Source: Pseudooceanicola sp. HF7
GTDB taxonomy: Bacteria; Pseudomonadota; Alphaproteobacteria; Rhodobacterales; Rhodobacteraceae
Direction: 5' to 3'
Assembly (NCBI RefSeq): GCF_011806405.1
Contig: NZ_JAATOW010000020.1
Coordinates: forward strand, 1 to 64,000
DNA length: 64,000 nt
Shown: in pieces, positions 1-8,667 of the stretch
Layout: each line of letters begins with the position of its first letter
Position numbering within the stretch: the stretch's first letter is position 1
Made by a program: the position numbers and the translations under genes
Notes under the pieces: generated by a model
Told to the model about the DNA's origin: nothing
The model's input: the letters and a program-made list of their open reading frames with translations, nothing else
The model's database searches: none

Positions 1-1184
1 AGACCGTCCGGGGATCTGACAGGGCGCGCCCGTGACCGCAGGGGATGCTGTCGGTCGGGCGAGGCGCGCCCCTGGGAACGTCAGGACCGGACGTCGTCTC
101 GTGGGGGCGGCGGTCGGCTGGCCCGGGGCTGCCACGGACCCGGGCTGCGCTCTGCCGCCTCCGCCGCCGTGGCGGGCCCGCGCTCTAGAGGAGCGACAAA
201 GGGCGGGGCCGCGCACCAGGGCGGAATGGCGTCTGACAGGCTCACCACGGGCCCCGCGGGCTGGGCGGATCGCCGGGACCGGATTGGGGCAGCCGGCCTT
301 TCTGCGATGCGCTGCGCCCCCTGTCCTGACCCGGTGAAGGTCCCATGGGCGGGATCGACCGGGAGGGCGGCCAGAAGCCCGACCCATGCCCCTGTGGAAG
401 GCCGGTCGGAGGGCGCGCCGGTCCGTCGGTCGAAGGCCGGGGCAGGGGGCGCAGTGGGCCCGTGGTGATGGCGTCTGGTTCCGGCGCAGGCCGCAACCGA
501 ATGGCGTGGGGCGGGGCGGGGTGCTGGCGTCTTTTCCGTCATTCCCGGCCCTCCTGTTCTGGCGCCCCGTCCGTGTGATGATCCCTGCGGCAAGCGGGGC
601 ACACCCCCGTGAAACCCCGGCTATTGCGGGGCGGAAACTTGATTCATCATAAATCATAGGCGGTCCTCTCCCCCGGGGAGAGAGTTGATTTGTCCGCTCC
701 TCCCGCCACCTGCGGGCTGCTGAAAGCAAGTATATGAAAAGCTGAATGAAAAAATCTGCGCTCTTGCCGTGGGCATCATGCGCGGGCAGATCGCACCTCC
801 CGTCAGGGTTGTGCGAATCGCCTGCAGAACACGGAAACATGTTCCTTTTCAGCAGGGTAGGCAGGCCGTTCACCCCCTTGCCGGGTACTGACCGAGAGCC
901 GCGCCCTCTCATATGTCTTGAGGCCCGGCAGGGCCGGCGTGGTCCTCGGCTCGGTCACGCGCGGGGCAGGATCACCTGCCACTGGCCCGGGGGAGTGCGG
1001 GCGCTATCGATGGGCCGCACGCCTCTGTCACCAGCCGTTGAATCGCACGACTCTTTGGCGCTGGCGGTCCCTCCTTCAGGGCGATCCCGCTTGGCGGTTG
1101 ATTCACCTGGGCTGTCCCGGTTAGGTCCGGGTCAGCGACGCGCCACCCGGCGCCGTCCGGAAACACCCCTCATCGGAGCCCGCC
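1..1184. other. Gene-poor stretch, no supported gene
   Basis: Several overlapping open frames exist on both strands, but they are rich in Pro, Arg, Gly and Ala, show no recognisable domain and no convincing ribosome binding site, as expected of chance frames in very GC-rich DNA. Local details are a short GC hairpin at about 665-681 and a relatively AT-rich patch at about 629-760 that could hold promoters. Nothing else was recognised. Confidence 0.5.
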
Positions 1185-1652
1185 ATGCCCCTCCTGGCCC
1201 GTCATCGCCCCTCCCATTCCCTAGGGCTACCCAAGCCCTCCCGCATTGGCAGATCCCGCCGTGCCGGGGCAGCAGGGCTTGCGGTGCTAGCGCTGACGGC
1301 CCTCACCGCCTGCGCCGGCCTGCCGGAGCGGATGCCGACCTACAGCGCCCGCACCTTTATCGACAATGACAGCTACACCGACTACCTGCGCCGGCTGGAT
1401 GCGACCTGTTCCGGGGCAGAGGCCCGCGGCGCCTCTGCCGCCGCCGTCGCCGAGTGCTGGGAGGTCTACGGCAAGTACCGGATCGACGGGGTGGAGCAGG
1501 GGCTGGACCCGGATTGGAAGGCGGCCCTGAACCCGGCAGAGCGCGGCCGCTACGCCCGCTGCAATCGCAACTTCATGATCCACCTGATCCCGGAGAAATG
1601 GCAGCCCGAACCCGATTGCCTGCCCGGCGGGCCGGATGCGATCAGCGGCTAG
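1185..1652 (+). CDS. Small cysteine-rich lipoprotein, function unknown
   Basis: The 155-residue product has an Arg-rich N-terminus, a short hydrophobic stretch (about residues 28-42) and a lipobox LTAC with the lipidated Cys at residue 43, so it is probably exported and anchored in a membrane. The mature part has four more cysteines (in DATCSG, AECWEVY, ARCNRNF and EPDCLPG), which could form two disulfides. No enzymatic family was recognised. The n-region before the hydrophobic core is unusually long (about 27 residues), so the true start may lie downstream. No operon partner: the next gene runs convergently. Confidence 0.7.
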   Translation: MPLLARHRPSHSLGLPKPSRIGRSRRAGAAGLAVLALTALTACAGLPERMPTYSARTFIDNDSYTDYLRRLDATCSGAEARGASAAAVAECWEVYGKYRIDGVEQGLDPDWKAALNPAERGRYARCNRNFMIHLIPEKWQPEPDCLPGGPDAISG

Positions 1653-1732
1653 GACGCGCGCGGCAGGCACCTGTGCGGGCCTGCGCAGCCCAGCCGGTTG
1701 GCGCCGGTCGTAGGCAACGTCTTCGGGAGGTA

Positions 1733-2188
1733 TCAGGAGGCCTTGGGCACCTCCGCCTTGCAGGCCTCCTGAACCCCGGTCTCATCCTCAGCCCAGTCTG
1801 CCACATCCTCGTCCCAGCCGGGACGGGGCTGTCCACGGGCCGCACCATGGGCCTCGATCACCTCTGTTCGGCGCTCTTCCAGGTGGCTCTCCAGCTCCAG
1901 AAGCTGGCCCATCTTGGCCTGGACCCAGCAGCGCAGGATGCGGTTCACAAGGCCCTGGTAGCCTGCGCCTTGGGCCTTCATCATCCGGGCCACGGATTGG
2001 TCGAGGTAAAGCGTCACCTTCTCCTTCTTCTCCGTGACGTCCACGTCCCATTCCAGCAGGTGCCATTCGCGGGGCAGAACCGCGCGCAGCTCTTCCGGCG
2101 GCAGGCTCATCTGGTCCAGCACGTACCAGTCGCGGGCGAAGTTGCGGCGGGCGATCCGCTCGGTCTTGGTCATGCGATAGGACATCAT
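1733..2188 (-). CDS. BrnA-like (DUF4415-type) protein without a BrnT partner
   Basis: 151 residues. Residues about 53-92 (KVTLYLDQSVARMMKAQGAG followed by YQGLVNRILRCWVQ) resemble the ribbon-helix-helix DNA-binding part of BrnA antitoxins: a beta strand, then a helix ending in a G-x-GYQ turn. The flanks, an N-terminal WYVLDQMSLPPEELR stretch and an acidic tail, are extra. BrnA normally follows brnT, but no BrnT-like toxin lies next to this gene, so it is more likely an autonomous DNA-binding regulator. The start is supported by GGAG six bases upstream of two consecutive ATG codons. An 11-bp repeat array lies about 90 bp upstream of the start. Confidence 0.7.
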   Translation of the reverse strand: MMSYRMTKTERIARRNFARDWYVLDQMSLPPEELRAVLPREWHLLEWDVDVTEKKEKVTLYLDQSVARMMKAQGAGYQGLVNRILRCWVQAKMGQLLELESHLEERRTEVIEAHGAARGQPRPGWDEDVADWAEDETGVQEACKAEVPKAS

Positions 2189-2922
2189 GCAATCTCCGGT
2201 TGTTGTCTTGACGCGGTGTGCAGGGATGATCCCCTGGTCGCGTTAAGGCCCTGCGAACGGAGCGGGCGCTGCGCACCGACGTAATACCGACGTGATGCCG
2301 ATGTAATGCAGACGCTGCACCGACAGCGAATGAGGGGCGGATTTCCCGGCCGTTCCTTTCTCTGGACAGGGCGAAAATCCGCCAAAAATGCATTTTGAAT
2401 TGCGAATGTGACGCTAACCAGCGACTCCTCCGCTGGACCGGGGCAGGCACCCTTTCCCGCAGGGTGCAGAGGGGCCGGGCCCTGCGATCCAGCCACGCCT
2501 AGGGGGGCACCCGCACCGCCTCCGAACAGGGGCGCGCAGACCACCGATTCCAGCCCCGATTCAAAGCGGAGCCAGGCGCGAATGACCCGGCGACAGCGGC
2601 CCTCAATCGACAGCATGAACAGACCCCAAGGGCCGGGCGCGGCCAGCCCGCCACTACTCCGCAGCTATCCGCGTAACTACTTGAAAACATGGTGATCCAG
2701 GATCTATTCCGCAGGGCGAAAACACCGATGAGCAGGCTTGTGCAGGCCCTCTGCGCCCCCTCGCAAAAATAATTTGAGGTGACGCGACCTTCTGCTAAGG
2801 TAACCCTGCTAAGCGCTATCTATCGACCATTCTGTTTTCTACCAAGGCTACAGTCATCGATCGACACGACGTAGCCGGGCTGCCGCATATCGCGGGCAGC
2901 AAATGAAAAAGGAGTTTATGGA
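2189..2922. other. Divergent intergenic region with csp leader
   Basis: The 734 bases between the BrnA-like gene and the cold shock gene hold the repeat array at 2275-2326 and no supported coding frame. From about 2760 the sequence becomes AT-richer, which is consistent with a csp promoter and an untranslated leader. A small hairpin (GCTGCC paired with GGCAGC, about 2880-2900) lies just before the csp ribosome binding site. Confidence 0.5.
2275..2326 (+). repeat. 11-bp tandem repeat array, copy A
   Basis: Four full units and a partial fifth of an 11-bp repeat: ACCGACGTAAT, ACCGACGTGAT, GCCGATGTAAT, GCAGACGCTGC, ACCGACAG. A homologous array of the same length and order lies inverted at 51107-51158. 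By my hand alignment 44 of 52 bases match, and the first two units are identical. The 11-bp period places every unit on about the same face of the helix. It sits in the intergenic region upstream of the BrnA-like gene. Confidence 0.8.
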
Positions 2923-3129
2923 ATGGCCACTGGCACCGTTAAATGGTTCAACACCACCAAAGGCTACGGCTTCATCGCGCCCGACGGCGGCAGCAAGGAT
3001 GTCTTCGTGCACATCTCTGCAGTCGAACGCTCCGGCCTGACCGGTCTGCAGGATGGTGCAAAAGTCAGCTTCGACATCGAAGCCGGCCGTGACGGCCGCG
3101 AAAGCGCGGTCAACCTCTCCCTCTCCTGA
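2923..3129 (+). CDS. CspA-family cold shock protein
   Basis: A 68-residue single cold shock domain, the usual family length. It opens with the typical ATGTVKWFN strand, followed by RNP1 (KGYGFIAP, about residues 15-22) and RNP2 (DVFVHIS, about residues 26-32), the aromatic surfaces that bind single-stranded RNA or DNA. It probably melts mRNA secondary structure in the cytoplasm. The start is fixed by AAGGAG eight bases upstream. It is monocistronic, with its own terminator about 50 bases after the stop. Temperature control is not provable from the sequence; many paralogues in this group are constitutive. Confidence 0.95.
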   Translation: MATGTVKWFNTTKGYGFIAPDGGSKDVFVHISAVERSGLTGLQDGAKVSFDIEAGRDGRESAVNLSLS

Positions 3130-3178
3130 GGGCGGGTCGCAGGGGCGGCAAGTCCCTGAAAGATCACATGGAAATCAC

Positions 3179-3209
3179 AAAGGCCCGAGAGTTCTTCTCG
3201 GGCCTTTTG
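3179..3209 (+). terminator. Rho-independent terminator of the csp gene
   Basis: AAGGCCCGAGA pairs perfectly with TCTCGGGCCTT across a five-base loop and runs into TTTT. Confidence 0.85.
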
Positions 3210-3283
3210 CGTATCGGTGGCTGGTAGGCTGCCGTATTGGATCCGCTCTGTCCGGCGTGCGAGGCGCCGGGGATCCGGGTCGA

Positions 3284-3631
3284 TCAGGCAGAAGCAGTGG
3301 CGGCTGCTTCGGTCTCTTCCTGGTCGGCGCAGAACAGGCGATACAACAAGCCGATGATCTCCTTGATGTTGCTGTCGGCCAGGGAATAGAAGACGGTCTT
3401 GCCTTCGCGACGTGTCGAAACGAACTCTTCCTCGCGCAGCCGTGCAAGCATCTGGCTTACGGCGGCCTGGCGGGTGCCGAGCAGGCTTTCGAGCTCCCCC
3501 ACAGATTTCTCACCCGTGCTCAGGTGGCAAAGGATCATCAGTCGACCCCTATGCGCCATGGCTTTCAGAAAGGCCGCCGCTTTTTCCGCGTTTTCGGCCA
3601 TTTCTTCGGGTGGCACGTTCATATCCTTCAT
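3284..3631 (-). CDS. ArsR-family repressor, SqrR/BigR-like persulfide sensor candidate
   Basis: A 115-residue winged-helix protein. The recognition helix region (LGTRQAAVSQMLARLREE) and the wing (RREGKTVFYSLAD) are typical of ArsR repressors. Two cysteines, C35 in ILCHL and C101 in RLFCAD, are 66 residues apart, the same spacing as the reactive C41/C107 pair of SqrR, where persulfide or oxidant forms an intramolecular link and releases DNA. No CxC metal site of the ArsR or SmtB type is present. A longer frame begins at 3742 but runs into the neighbouring pseudogene. ATG at 3631 or 3622 fits the family length better. No sulfide oxidation gene lies beside it. Confidence 0.85.
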   Translation of the reverse strand: MKDMNVPPEEMAENAEKAAAFLKAMAHRGRLMILCHLSTGEKSVGELESLLGTRQAAVSQMLARLREEEFVSTRREGKTVFYSLADSNIKEIIGLLYRLFCADQEETEAAATASA

Positions 3632-3695
3632 TTTTCTATTCGCTTTACCCCACAATACGTTTTCCAGATATAGCATGTACTGGTAACCGGGACAG

Positions 3696-4889
3696 TTAAC
3701 ATTTACTAGGTACGCCCCCTTGGAAATGGTTTCCCATTGCATATGGGCAAGATTTTTCCTGCACCCCTAGGTGGAGTGGCTCGCCGATCCGGCCATGTGG
3801 CCGTGCAATTTCCTCGTCCGCGTCATGCCCTGGACCGGGGGTATCGGGCCGTCTGACGTGGCCCTCTTCCACGGTAATCGCAGCGCCGATTAGGTCGCGG
3901 CGAGAGGGGCTTTCGACGGTCGCTGACAGGGCCGATTGGGCAGCGTCGCAGAGAGGTGCAGGTTGGCCGCCCATTCCACCGGACCCGTGTAGAGATGGGG
4001 CGCCGCCGAACGCCGAAAGCCTTTGCCAGAGCGGCGATCTAGCGTACCTCCCAGAGCCCGCCGGCACGGCCAGAGGTGGGTGGCAGGATGGCGCCCACGG
4101 CCTCCAGCGCGGCGCGGAATTCACTGAGCGTGGGCCGCCGCGCGGCTGTGGCCAAAGGGATGGCGGAGCCCCTGCTGGTGGCCGCCAGCAGGGCAGATCG
4201 TCGGGGCGCCTAGAACCACAGCGGGTCAAAGCGTTCAATGACCCGGGCCAGGCGCAGGGCACCGCCGGCGGTGAACTGCCCATGGGGGCAACAGCAGGTC
4301 TGCGCGCTGTCCCACGTCCTCTCGCACGGCGGCGCATGTCCGTTCGAAAAGCTCCAGGTCAAAGCGCGACGGCATCCGTGCGCCATGGGTGGTAGAGGGG
4401 CCGGTGGGGTCGCCCTTTACCGTCCTATAGCCCCGCGCCACAAGGTCCGGCGCGCTTTCGGCGGCCATTTTCAGGAGAGGCCCCGAACCTGGAAATATCA
4501 TGAGATTGCAGGGGGTAAAGGTACGAGTAGATATGGATTCGGTCATTCACCCTGCCGCCCAGCATCGCCCAGAGGGGCCGCTCGCGGGACTTGCCCATGA
4601 TGTGCCTGCAGGCGATCTCAAGGCCCGAAAAAGCGCCCATCATCGTCAGGTCGGGGCGCTGCGGGAAGCCGGCGGAAACGTCAGCTCTACCGCTTCGGGG
4701 CGATGGCCCTCCATGTGCCGTTCAAGGACATCGCAGATCACGGCCTGCGTGGCTGTGGGGCCGACAGAGACCTCTCCCCAGCCGTTGATCCCGCAAGCGG
4801 TCGTCTGCTTCACCAGGCTCCGGTAGCGCCCGCCCCGGCTAGGGGCGGCCGGAGGCGGTCACGATGATACCAAGCTTCGTGCGCGTCAT
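3696..4889 (-). pseudogene. Decayed enolase-superfamily (mandelate racemase/muconate lactonizing) gene
   Basis: Read downward from 4889, the family sequence appears in pieces in different frames. MTRTKLGIIVTAS ends at an early TAG. Then come GINGWGEVSVGPTATQAV, GLEIACRHIMGKSRERPLWA with LGGRVNDRIHIYSYLYP, and LVARGYRTVKGDPTGP. LARVIERFDPLWF is followed by TAG where the family has Glu. Next are IPLATAARRPTLSEFRAALE and SGRAGGLWEVR, and finally LIGAAITVEEGHVRRPDTPG with AMGNHFQGG. Several frameshifts and nonsense codons make it non-functional. The original ATG overlaps the stop of the preceding dehydrogenase (ATGA), so it was once the translationally coupled last gene of that operon. Confidence 0.85.
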
Positions 4890-5971
4890 TTCAGCATGAT
4901 GACATTGCGCCGGGCGGCACCGCCCAGCGTGTCCGCCACAGCCTCGTTGATCTGCTCCAGTTCCCAGCGGCCCGATATCAGCTCATCCAGCTTAAGCCGC
5001 CCCTGCTGGTACAGGTCGACGATCCAGGGAATGTCGCGCTTGATCACCATGTCCCCCATCTTGGAGCCGATGATTTCCTGCCCGGCATCCGCCATCAGGA
5101 TCGGCGAATAGGACGAGGTCACATCAAGGTGCGGCATCCCCACGACAACGATCTTGCCGCCCCGTCCTAGGTAGCGCGGCGCCTTGTCGTAAACGGGCCC
5201 GACGCCAACCGTGACCAGCACCACGTCTGCCCCGCGGCCAAGGATCTTTTTTGCCTCCGACCAGGGCTTCCCCTCGCCGCTGATGGCATTCGTGGCGCCG
5301 AATTCTTGGGCAACTTTTAGCTTTTCGGGCACCATGTCCACCGCGATGATTCGCCGGGCGCCTGCGATTCGGGCCCCCTGGATGGCGTTCAGCCCCACGC
5401 CGCCGGCGCCGATCACCACCACGTCCTGCCCCGGCCGGATGTCGGCGGCCAGCACGGCCGCGCCGACCCCGGTGATCACGCCGCAAGAAATCAGCGAGGC
5501 GGAATCCATCGGCATCTCTTCGGGAATGGCCACCACCTGGCTCTGGTCCACCACGACCTTCTCCGCGAAGGCGCCAGAGGCCATGGCCTGCATCACGGGG
5601 GTGCCGTCGGGGGTGGAAATCGGGCTTTGGCCGACCGGGTCAAAGGGCGTTTCGCAGATCGTCGGATGACCGGATCCGCAGGTGTTGCAGCTGCCGCAGG
5701 CGCGGATTAGCGTCACACAGACCGGATCCCCAACCTTCAGCCCCTTGACGCCCTCGCCCACCGCGGTGATCCGCCCCGCGCCCTCATGCCCAAACACCGC
5801 CGGAAGCTGGCCGCCAAACCCGCCTTGCCAGAAGGAGATATCGGAATGGCAGATCGCCACCGCCGCGATCTCCACCTCGACCTCTCCCAGGCCGGGCGCG
5901 CGCAGCATTACCTCCTCGATAACCAGTGGCGTGTTGAACTCCTTGCATACGGCCGCTTTGATTTTCTGCAT
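4886..5971 (-). CDS. Zinc-dependent alcohol dehydrogenase (medium-chain family)
   Basis: 361 residues. The catalytic zinc ligands are C41, H62 with E63 (GHEGAG) and C163 (ISCGVITGVG). The structural zinc site is C92, C95, C98 and C106 (CGSCNTCGSGHPTIC). The Rossmann motif GAGGVG is at 188-193, followed by an acidic residue in AVDM that suggests NAD preference. It resembles aryl or benzyl alcohol and class III-like dehydrogenases and may oxidise an aromatic or aldehyde-derived alcohol feeding the pca genes; the substrate is not shown by sequence. It lies downstream of the MFS gene, and its stop overlaps the start of the decayed enolase-family gene. Confidence 0.9.
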   Translation of the reverse strand: MQKIKAAVCKEFNTPLVIEEVMLRAPGLGEVEVEIAAVAICHSDISFWQGGFGGQLPAVFGHEGAGRITAVGEGVKGLKVGDPVCVTLIRACGSCNTCGSGHPTICETPFDPVGQSPISTPDGTPVMQAMASGAFAEKVVVDQSQVVAIPEEMPMDSASLISCGVITGVGAAVLAADIRPGQDVVVIGAGGVGLNAIQGARIAGARRIIAVDMVPEKLKVAQEFGATNAISGEGKPWSEAKKILGRGADVVLVTVGVGPVYDKAPRYLGRGGKIVVVGMPHLDVTSSYSPILMADAGQEIIGSKMGDMVIKRDIPWIVDLYQQGRLKLDELISGRWELEQINEAVADTLGGAARRNVIMLK

Positions 5972-6052
5972 CTCGCTCTCCCTTATCCCCTCTGCAGGGT
6001 GTTTTCCCGCGAATATCCTCGCAAGCGTGAAAATTAATTCCGCAATGAGAAA

Positions 6053-7264
6053 CTAGGCGCTGGAGGGCGGGCGCGAAAGTAGAAAGATTGCCACACAGGG
6101 CACCAGCATCAGGGCAGAGGCCATGAAGGGCGCGCCGGGCCAGTAGACGGGGGTACCGTCATTGGTGAAGGCGCGGAAGATTGCGCCAAGCGCCAGGGGC
6201 GAGACGATCATCGACACCGCCTGGAGAGAGGCAAAGACGCCCTGCAACTCACCTTGGGCATCCATCGGCGTGGCCTTGCTGGCGATCCCGGTCAGCGCGG
6301 GGCCGGCGACCTCTCCCAATGCGGTGACGGGGGTCAGGACCAGGGTGGCGGGGCCGTTCCGGATGAAGGCCAGCAGAAGGAAGGACAGCGCGTTGCCCAC
6401 CAACCCGAACAGCACCGTCCCGCGATCCCCCAACCGGCGAGAGATCGGGCGAAACAGCACCGCCTGCACCAGCATCAGCGCGCTGCCGTAGATGGTCAGC
6501 GAAATGCCGATCAGCCCCGCGTCCCAGCCAAAGCGGGCCTTGGCGAAATAGGACCAGATCGCGGCATAGACGGTCATCGACATCATGAAGATCAGCATGA
6601 CCACCAGCAGCATGCGCAGCGCCGGCAGGCGGAAGGCGGTGGCAAGGGCGCTGAAGGGATTGGCGCGGACCAGCCGGAAGGGGCGGCGCAGGGGCGCGGC
6701 CAGGCTTTCCGGCAGAAATGCCAGCGCCAGCGCCAGGTTCACCGCGCCCACGCCGGCGGCTACCCAGAAGGGCGCGCGGGTGCCCAGCTCGCCCAGGAAG
6801 CCGCCGATGATCGGCCCCAGCACGAAGCCCGCCCCGAAGGCGGCGGAGACCAGCCCGAAGTTGGCCGAGCGTTCCTCCTGCGAAGAGATATCGGCCATGT
6901 AGGCGCTGGCCGTTGCCAGGGTCGCCGCCGCGATCCCGCCAACGATGCGCCCGATCAGCAGCACCCAGATGGAGCTTGCCAGCGCCATGACCACGTAATC
7001 CCCCACGATCACCACGAGGGAGATCAGCAGCACAGGCCGGCGTCCATGGGCGTCGGACAGGTTGCCGACGATGGGGCCGAAGAGGAACTGCATCAGGGCG
7101 AAGGCAGAGATCAGCACCCCGCCCCAAAGCGCGGCATCCGCCAGCCCGGTACCAAGCACCTCCTTCATGAGATCCGGCATGATGGGGAAGATGATCCCGA
7201 TCGCCACGGCCTCGATCAGGACCGTGGTGAGGATCAGCAGACGGGGCAGGTGAAAAGGCGACAT
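6053..7264 (-). CDS. MFS transporter, TCR/Tet-like
   Basis: 403 residues with about 12 hydrophobic segments. The MFS motif A loop after TM2 (GNLSDAHGRRPVLL, about residues 67-80) and the motif C-like glycine-rich TM5 (GFVLGPIIGGFLGE) place it among the TetA-like 12-TM drug-proton antiporters. About 75 bases separate it from pcaB upstream and about 80 from the dehydrogenase downstream, so it probably belongs to the pca transcript. There it may export a toxic intermediate or move an aromatic acid. True aromatic acid importers of the PcaK type have other signatures, so uptake is less likely. Confidence 0.85.
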   Translation of the reverse strand: MSPFHLPRLLILTTVLIEAVAIGIIFPIMPDLMKEVLGTGLADAALWGGVLISAFALMQFLFGPIVGNLSDAHGRRPVLLISLVVIVGDYVVMALASSIWVLLIGRIVGGIAAATLATASAYMADISSQEERSANFGLVSAAFGAGFVLGPIIGGFLGELGTRAPFWVAAGVGAVNLALALAFLPESLAAPLRRPFRLVRANPFSALATAFRLPALRMLLVVMLIFMMSMTVYAAIWSYFAKARFGWDAGLIGISLTIYGSALMLVQAVLFRPISRRLGDRGTVLFGLVGNALSFLLLAFIRNGPATLVLTPVTALGEVAGPALTGIASKATPMDAQGELQGVFASLQAVSMIVSPLALGAIFRAFTNDGTPVYWPGAPFMASALMLVPCVAIFLLSRPPSSA

Positions 7265-7338
7265 GAAGGGGCCCGGATGAATACAGGGCCAGCTAGGACC
7301 CTCCGGCGCGACCTGTCAATCGCGCCGGGGGCGGGCGC

Positions 7339-8667
7339 TCAAAGCGCGGCGACTTTCGCCGCAAAGGCGCGGGCGGTGGCCGGGGCGTCGCCCATTTGCC
7401 GGGCCGGATCGAACAGCCCTTCAAGGTCCGCGTCCGGGAAGGCCTCCTGCGCCAGTTCCTTCAGCGGGCGGCCTGTGACGATGACCTGCTGGGCGACCGT
7501 CTTGACGGCGGCCTGTGCCTCGGGCCGGGGCATCGTCTGTGCCAGGCGGAAGGACAGGGCCTCTGCGTGCAGCAGGCCAAGGGAATCGCTGAAGACCGCG
7601 GCCATGGCCTCGGCCTGCGGGGAAAGGCCGGGAACGGCGGCCTGCGCGGTCTCAAGCGCGGCGGCGGCAGACAGGCACAGCTGCGGCAGGGTCATCCATT
7701 CGGTGAACCAGGCGGCGCCGTCACGTTCCTGCCGGGGCATGCCTGCGCCCTGAAGCGTGGCGTTCAGCCCGATGACCTGGCGCGCCAGCGCCACAAGGAC
7801 GGAGGGCTGCACCGGGTTCTGCTTCTGCGGCATGGTGGACGAGCCGCCCGAGGCGCCCAGCCGGACCTCTCCGACAGAGCTTTGGGCCATCAGGATCAGG
7901 TCGTCGCCCATCTTGCCCAGCACCTGTGCCAGACGGGTCAGCCAGCCGGCGATCCGCAGCACCGGCCCGCGATCGGCATGCCAGCTCCGGCCCGGATCGC
8001 GCAGGCCCAGCCCCTCAGCCAGTGCCGCGCGCAATTCCGCGCCCTTGCCGGCGAACTCCGCCCCGGTGCCCGCCGCGCCCGACAGCGACACCCAGAGCGC
8101 GCTTTGGCGCAGCGCGGGCAGCTCTTCCAGCAGGTCAAGCAGCGGCCAGCCCCAGGCCGCCACGTGAGAGCCGAAGCTGACCGGCGTGGCGAACTGGCCA
8201 TAGGTGCGCCCGGCCATGGGCAGCTCCGCATGGGTTTCGGCCTGGACTGCAAGTGCCTTCAGCAGGGTGGTCAGCCCGGTTTCGCAGAGGCTCAGAAGCT
8301 GGCGCAGGCGCAGCATCTGGCCGGTATCGGCGATGTCCTGGGATGTCGCGCCCCAATGCAGGTACTGTGCGTGCTCCGGGGCCTCCATCGCCTTGCGGAA
8401 GGCGGCGACAAGGCCGGGCACGGGCACGCCGTTCTGCGCCGCCCCGGCCGCCAGCCCGCCCGGATCCAGCGGGATCTCGAGAGAGGCGCGGTGGATGAAC
8501 TGGGCACTTTCCTCGGGGATGAGGCCAAGCTGGCCCTGCGCCTTAGCGAGCGCCCCCTCGACGATCAGCATCGAGCGGACCTCGGCACTGTCGGTGAACA
8601 GTCGCGCGGCGTCTCCGGCCGGGAAGAGCTTGTTGTAGATCTGGCTGTCGTGAACGGATCCGGCCAT
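7339..8667 (-). CDS. pcaB: 3-carboxy-cis,cis-muconate cycloisomerase
   Basis: Lactonises 3-carboxy-cis,cis-muconate, the product of PcaGH, to 4-carboxymuconolactone. 442 residues of the fumarase/aspartase fold: HWGATSQDIADTG holds the first active-site segment, and GGSSTMPQKQNP is the superfamily signature loop. About 450 residues is normal for bacterial PcaB. The ATG at 8667 overlaps the stop of the upstream hydrolase gene by one base; a GTG at 8670 is the alternative. It lies in the pca operon downstream of pcaG and an additional hydrolase. Confidence 0.95.
   Translation of the reverse strand: MAGSVHDSQIYNKLFPAGDAARLFTDSAEVRSMLIVEGALAKAQGQLGLIPEESAQFIHRASLEIPLDPGGLAAGAAQNGVPVPGLVAAFRKAMEAPEHAQYLHWGATSQDIADTGQMLRLRQLLSLCETGLTTLLKALAVQAETHAELPMAGRTYGQFATPVSFGSHVAAWGWPLLDLLEELPALRQSALWVSLSGAAGTGAEFAGKGAELRAALAEGLGLRDPGRSWHADRGPVLRIAGWLTRLAQVLGKMGDDLILMAQSSVGEVRLGASGGSSTMPQKQNPVQPSVLVALARQVIGLNATLQGAGMPRQERDGAAWFTEWMTLPQLCLSAAAALETAQAAVPGLSPQAEAMAAVFSDSLGLLHAEALSFRLAQTMPRPEAQAAVKTVAQQVIVTGRPLKELAQEAFPDADLEGLFDPARQMGDAPATARAFAAKVAAL

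Noticed and set aside
81-602. A 173-residue minus-strand frame
   Set aside because: Pro/Arg/Ala-rich chance frame in GC-rich DNA; no recognisable sequence.
834-846. GGAAACATGTTCC, nearly palindromic
   Set aside because: Too short and isolated, and does not fit the alphaproteobacterial LexA site.
2408-2695. A 95-residue frame before csp
   Set aside because: Low-complexity Pro/Ala/Arg-rich product, no SD, no family.
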